Below, piece after piece: positions 5,957 to 7,722 of a DNA stretch of 7,722 nt. Positions within the stretch are counted from its first letter, which is position 1, and each line of letters begins with the position of its first letter. A model generated the notes under the pieces. It was not told the DNA's origin, made no database searches, and saw nothing but the letters and a program-made list of their open reading frames with translations. The DNA is from Nitrospiraceae bacterium (GTDB lineage: Bacteria; Nitrospirota; Thermodesulfovibrionia; UBA6902). The stretch is from NCBI GenBank assembly GCA_020354155.1, contig CP070644.1:2289811-2297532 (forward strand), in the 5' to 3' direction. A program made the position numbers and the translations under genes.

Positions 5957-6700
5957 ATGTATAAAGCGGATAAATTTAAAATTTTTGTGGCTGACAGCAC
6001 GCCATCAGTCAGACAGTTTATAAGATTTAACCTTGAAGATTATTTTGGAAGCATCGAGATGGATATGGCATCCAATGGCAAGAATGTCAAGAGCCGGCTC
6101 CTTGAGAGCCATCATGATCTGATCATCTACGAGCGGGAGATGCCGCTCATGGATGGAGATGAATTCCTCCAGTGGATAAAATCTCAGGAGGCATTTGTAT
6201 CTGTTCCTGTAATTATCATTTCATCAAACCGGGAAACGGATAGCCTGAAAAAGACTATTCAGCTGGGAGCAGATTCCTGTATTATCAAACCCTTCACAGC
6301 AGAAAGCCTCGTTGAGAAGGTGTCAGAACTGCTGAACGGCAAGGGCAGGAAGAAATTTGATCGCAGAAAACACCTTCGGTACAGCATAAAAGGCAGGGTA
6401 GAATTGAGGTGCGAAAGAGGAACCTATGAAGGGGCTCTTATGAATATCTGTCTGGGCGGGTTGTTAATCAGATTTGACGGCAATTCACCTCTTCCGCAGA
6501 TACTGGATACAATCCGTGCTGCAGCAATACCTGAAAACAAGGCCCCGGTGGAGGAAATAGAGGGGTATGTCACAAGAATTCAGGCTGTTGACGCCATGGG
6601 CGGATCAAAACAGGTCCATATTGCCGTAAAATTTTCCGATGACAGAGAGAGGGAAAAAAAGCAGGAACTCCTGGACATCTTGACTGCATCAGAACATTAA
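5957..6700 (+). CDS. Receiver-PilZ protein with degenerate phosphorylation site
   Basis: This is a 247-residue cytoplasmic protein with two domains. Residues about 6-126 are a response-regulator receiver: the acidic pocket keeps Asp13 but has Ser14 where a second acid is usual. The phosphoacceptor position in LIIYEREMPLMDG is Glu59 instead of Asp. The switch Ser89 and the conserved Lys111-Pro112 are retained. Residues about 135-245 are a PilZ domain with RKHLR (137-141) fitting the RxxxR c-di-GMP motif and N163-I-C-L-G-G168 in place of the usual (D/N)xSxxG. The protein should therefore bind c-di-GMP but not be phosphorylated normally; Glu may mimic the active state. The output could be motility, adhesion or exopolysaccharide, but no partner gene lies nearby. 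GGGGA (5945-5949) lies seven bases before the ATG. Its stop codon overlaps that of the convergent glucanotransferase gene. Confidence 0.88.
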   Translation: MYKADKFKIFVADSTPSVRQFIRFNLEDYFGSIEMDMASNGKNVKSRLLESHHDLIIYEREMPLMDGDEFLQWIKSQEAFVSVPVIIISSNRETDSLKKTIQLGADSCIIKPFTAESLVEKVSELLNGKGRKKFDRRKHLRYSIKGRVELRCERGTYEGALMNICLGGLLIRFDGNSPLPQILDTIRAAAIPENKAPVEEIEGYVTRIQAVDAMGGSKQVHIAVKFSDDREREKKQELLDILTASEH

Positions 6701-7722
6701 TCAGCAGGCTGTTTTCTTCCGTAGATCTCAGTTAACTCAGCAAGCTTTTTCTTCACTGCAGGGGTTAACTGCTCATGTTTCAGTCTCCATCTCCAGTTGC
6801 CCTGTAACGTTGCGGGAAGGTTCATCCTGTCCTTTTCTCCAAGCCCCAGGATGTCCTGCATGGGAACAATGACTATGGAGGCAACAGACATCATGGCCAG
6901 CCGGATAATGTCCCAGTGGATATTTTTTTCCTGCAGATCATGACCGATATAGTCAGCAACCCTGTTTTTCGCCTCCTGGTCAAGCTCCTTTTTAAACCAT
7001 CCCCTGATAGTGTTGTTGTCATGGGTGCCTGTGTACACAATACAGTTGTGAACGTGGTTATGGGGGGCATAGGGGTTTGTGGGAAGATCATCGCCAAAGG
7101 CAAAGAGGAGGACTTTCATTCCGGGAAAGCCGAAATGTTCCATGACCTCTTTCACATCAGGAGTTATTACGCCCAGGTCCTCTGCAATAATTTGTATATC
7201 AGGAAATTTTCTGATAACTGCCTTGAAAAAATCTTCGGCAGGGGCCTGCACCCATTTACCGTTGATGGCGGTCTCCTCATCGGATTTCACCTGCCAGTAA
7301 CCAACGAACCCCCTGAAATGATCAAGCCTGAAGAGGTGAAACATCATGAGGTTCTGTTCGATCCTTCTGAGCCACCATGCATATTTTGAATCCTTGAGAA
7401 CATCCCAGTTGTATACCGGATGACCCCAGAGCTGGCCTGTAGAACTGAAGTAATCAGGGGGCACACCGGCCACATTCACTGGCTTTTTATCTGCGTCAAG
7501 ACTGAATACTTCCGGATGTGACCATACATCGGCACTGTCATAATTGACATAGATGGGAATGTCGCCTATCAATCGGACACCCTTGCTTTCACAGTAATTT
7601 TTCAGAGAGTGCCATTGATTGAAAAAAATATACTGGAGAAATTTCTCACGGAGAATCGTGTCGCCTAATTTTTTTGTCCAGGCCTTGAGAGAGCTTTTTT
7701 CCCTGTGCTTCAGCTCATCAGG
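6697..7722 (-). CDS. malQ: 4-alpha-glucanotransferase (GH77, amylomaltase), C-terminal part
   Basis: The last 341 codons of a GH77 enzyme of about 500 residues are visible; the frame is open to the right edge, so the N-terminus lies outside. The TTG at 7572 is internal (VRLIGDIPIYV) and not a start. The enzyme transfers alpha-1,4-glucan segments between maltodextrins or to glucose, in cytoplasmic glycogen/maltodextrin metabolism. All three catalytic acids are visible: the nucleophile Asp in FRLDHFRG (codon 7323-7321), the acid/base Glu in IIAEDLG (7182-7180), and the transition-state Asp in GTHDNNT (7020-7018). Other family stretches are GDIPIYVNYDSADVW, AGVPPDYFSSTGQLWGHPVY, and the closing MQDILGLGEKDRMNLPAT with NWRWR. 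The gene looks intact and functional. It converges on the receiver-PilZ gene with overlapping stop codons and no terminator hairpin between them. Confidence 0.95.
   Translation of the reverse strand, partial: PDELKHREKSSLKAWTKKLGDTILREKFLQYIFFNQWHSLKNYCESKGVRLIGDIPIYVNYDSADVWSHPEVFSLDADKKPVNVAGVPPDYFSSTGQLWGHPVYNWDVLKDSKYAWWLRRIEQNLMMFHLFRLDHFRGFVGYWQVKSDEETAINGKWVQAPAEDFFKAVIRKFPDIQIIAEDLGVITPDVKEVMEHFGFPGMKVLLFAFGDDLPTNPYAPHNHVHNCIVYTGTHDNNTIRGWFKKELDQEAKNRVADYIGHDLQEKNIHWDIIRLAMMSVASIVIVPMQDILGLGEKDRMNLPATLQGNWRWRLKHEQLTPAVKKKLAELTEIYGRKQPAD

Noticed and set aside
6916..7389. 157-codon open frame on the plus strand across the glucanotransferase gene
   Set aside because: It is antisense to GH77 catalytic motifs and its product has no family resemblance.

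Overview
The window reads as ordinary chromosomal DNA of a Gram-negative, diderm bacterium of moderate GC. Evidence for an outer membrane is a beta-barrel protein of the DUF1207 type ending in phenylalanine and a TPR lipoprotein with a clear lipobox. The gene set (long LOG-family protein, DUF1207 protein with a BON-like front end, receiver-PilZ protein, GH77 glucanotransferase) and the intergenic repeat style resemble Nitrospirota (Thermodesulfovibrionia-like) or Desulfobacterota genomes. That placement is an impression from protein style, not a search result. There is no sign of phage, IS element, CRISPR, tRNA or rRNA.

Layout. The left edge holds the N-terminal TRAM domain of an RNA methyltransferase, running leftwards out of the window. 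Divergent from it is a DUF502 membrane protein (381-923) followed by a good intrinsic terminator. Next comes a probable two-gene operon: a secreted BON-like/DUF1207 outer-membrane barrel protein (1137-2300) and, 39 bp later, a two-helix potassium-channel protein with a TVGYGD filter and a long cytoplasmic domain that is not a visible RCK domain (2340-3158). A TPR lipoprotein (3172-3840, minus) converges on the channel gene. It diverges from a small SGNH/GDSL hydrolase (3924-4436) across a short AT-rich region with a palindromic -10-like box. A LOG-family protein with N- and C-terminal extensions follows (4570-5604).

The only long non-coding stretch (5605-5956) carries two inverted copies of a small repeat with conserved flanks and different palindromic cores, then a perfect 9-bp hairpin just before the next gene. 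That gene (5957-6700) encodes a receiver domain fused to PilZ; the phosphoacceptor aspartate is replaced by glutamate. It shares its stop codon bases with the convergent malQ-type 4-alpha-glucanotransferase (minus), which runs off the right edge with all three catalytic residues visible.

Functionally, three genes concern the envelope (DUF502, DUF1207 barrel, TPR lipoprotein), one ion transport, one c-di-GMP signalling, and two metabolism (LOG, MalQ). No single pathway unites them. The points most worth a second look are the barrel/channel gene pair, the apparently phosphorylation-independent receiver-PilZ protein, and the repeat pair at 5713-5803.
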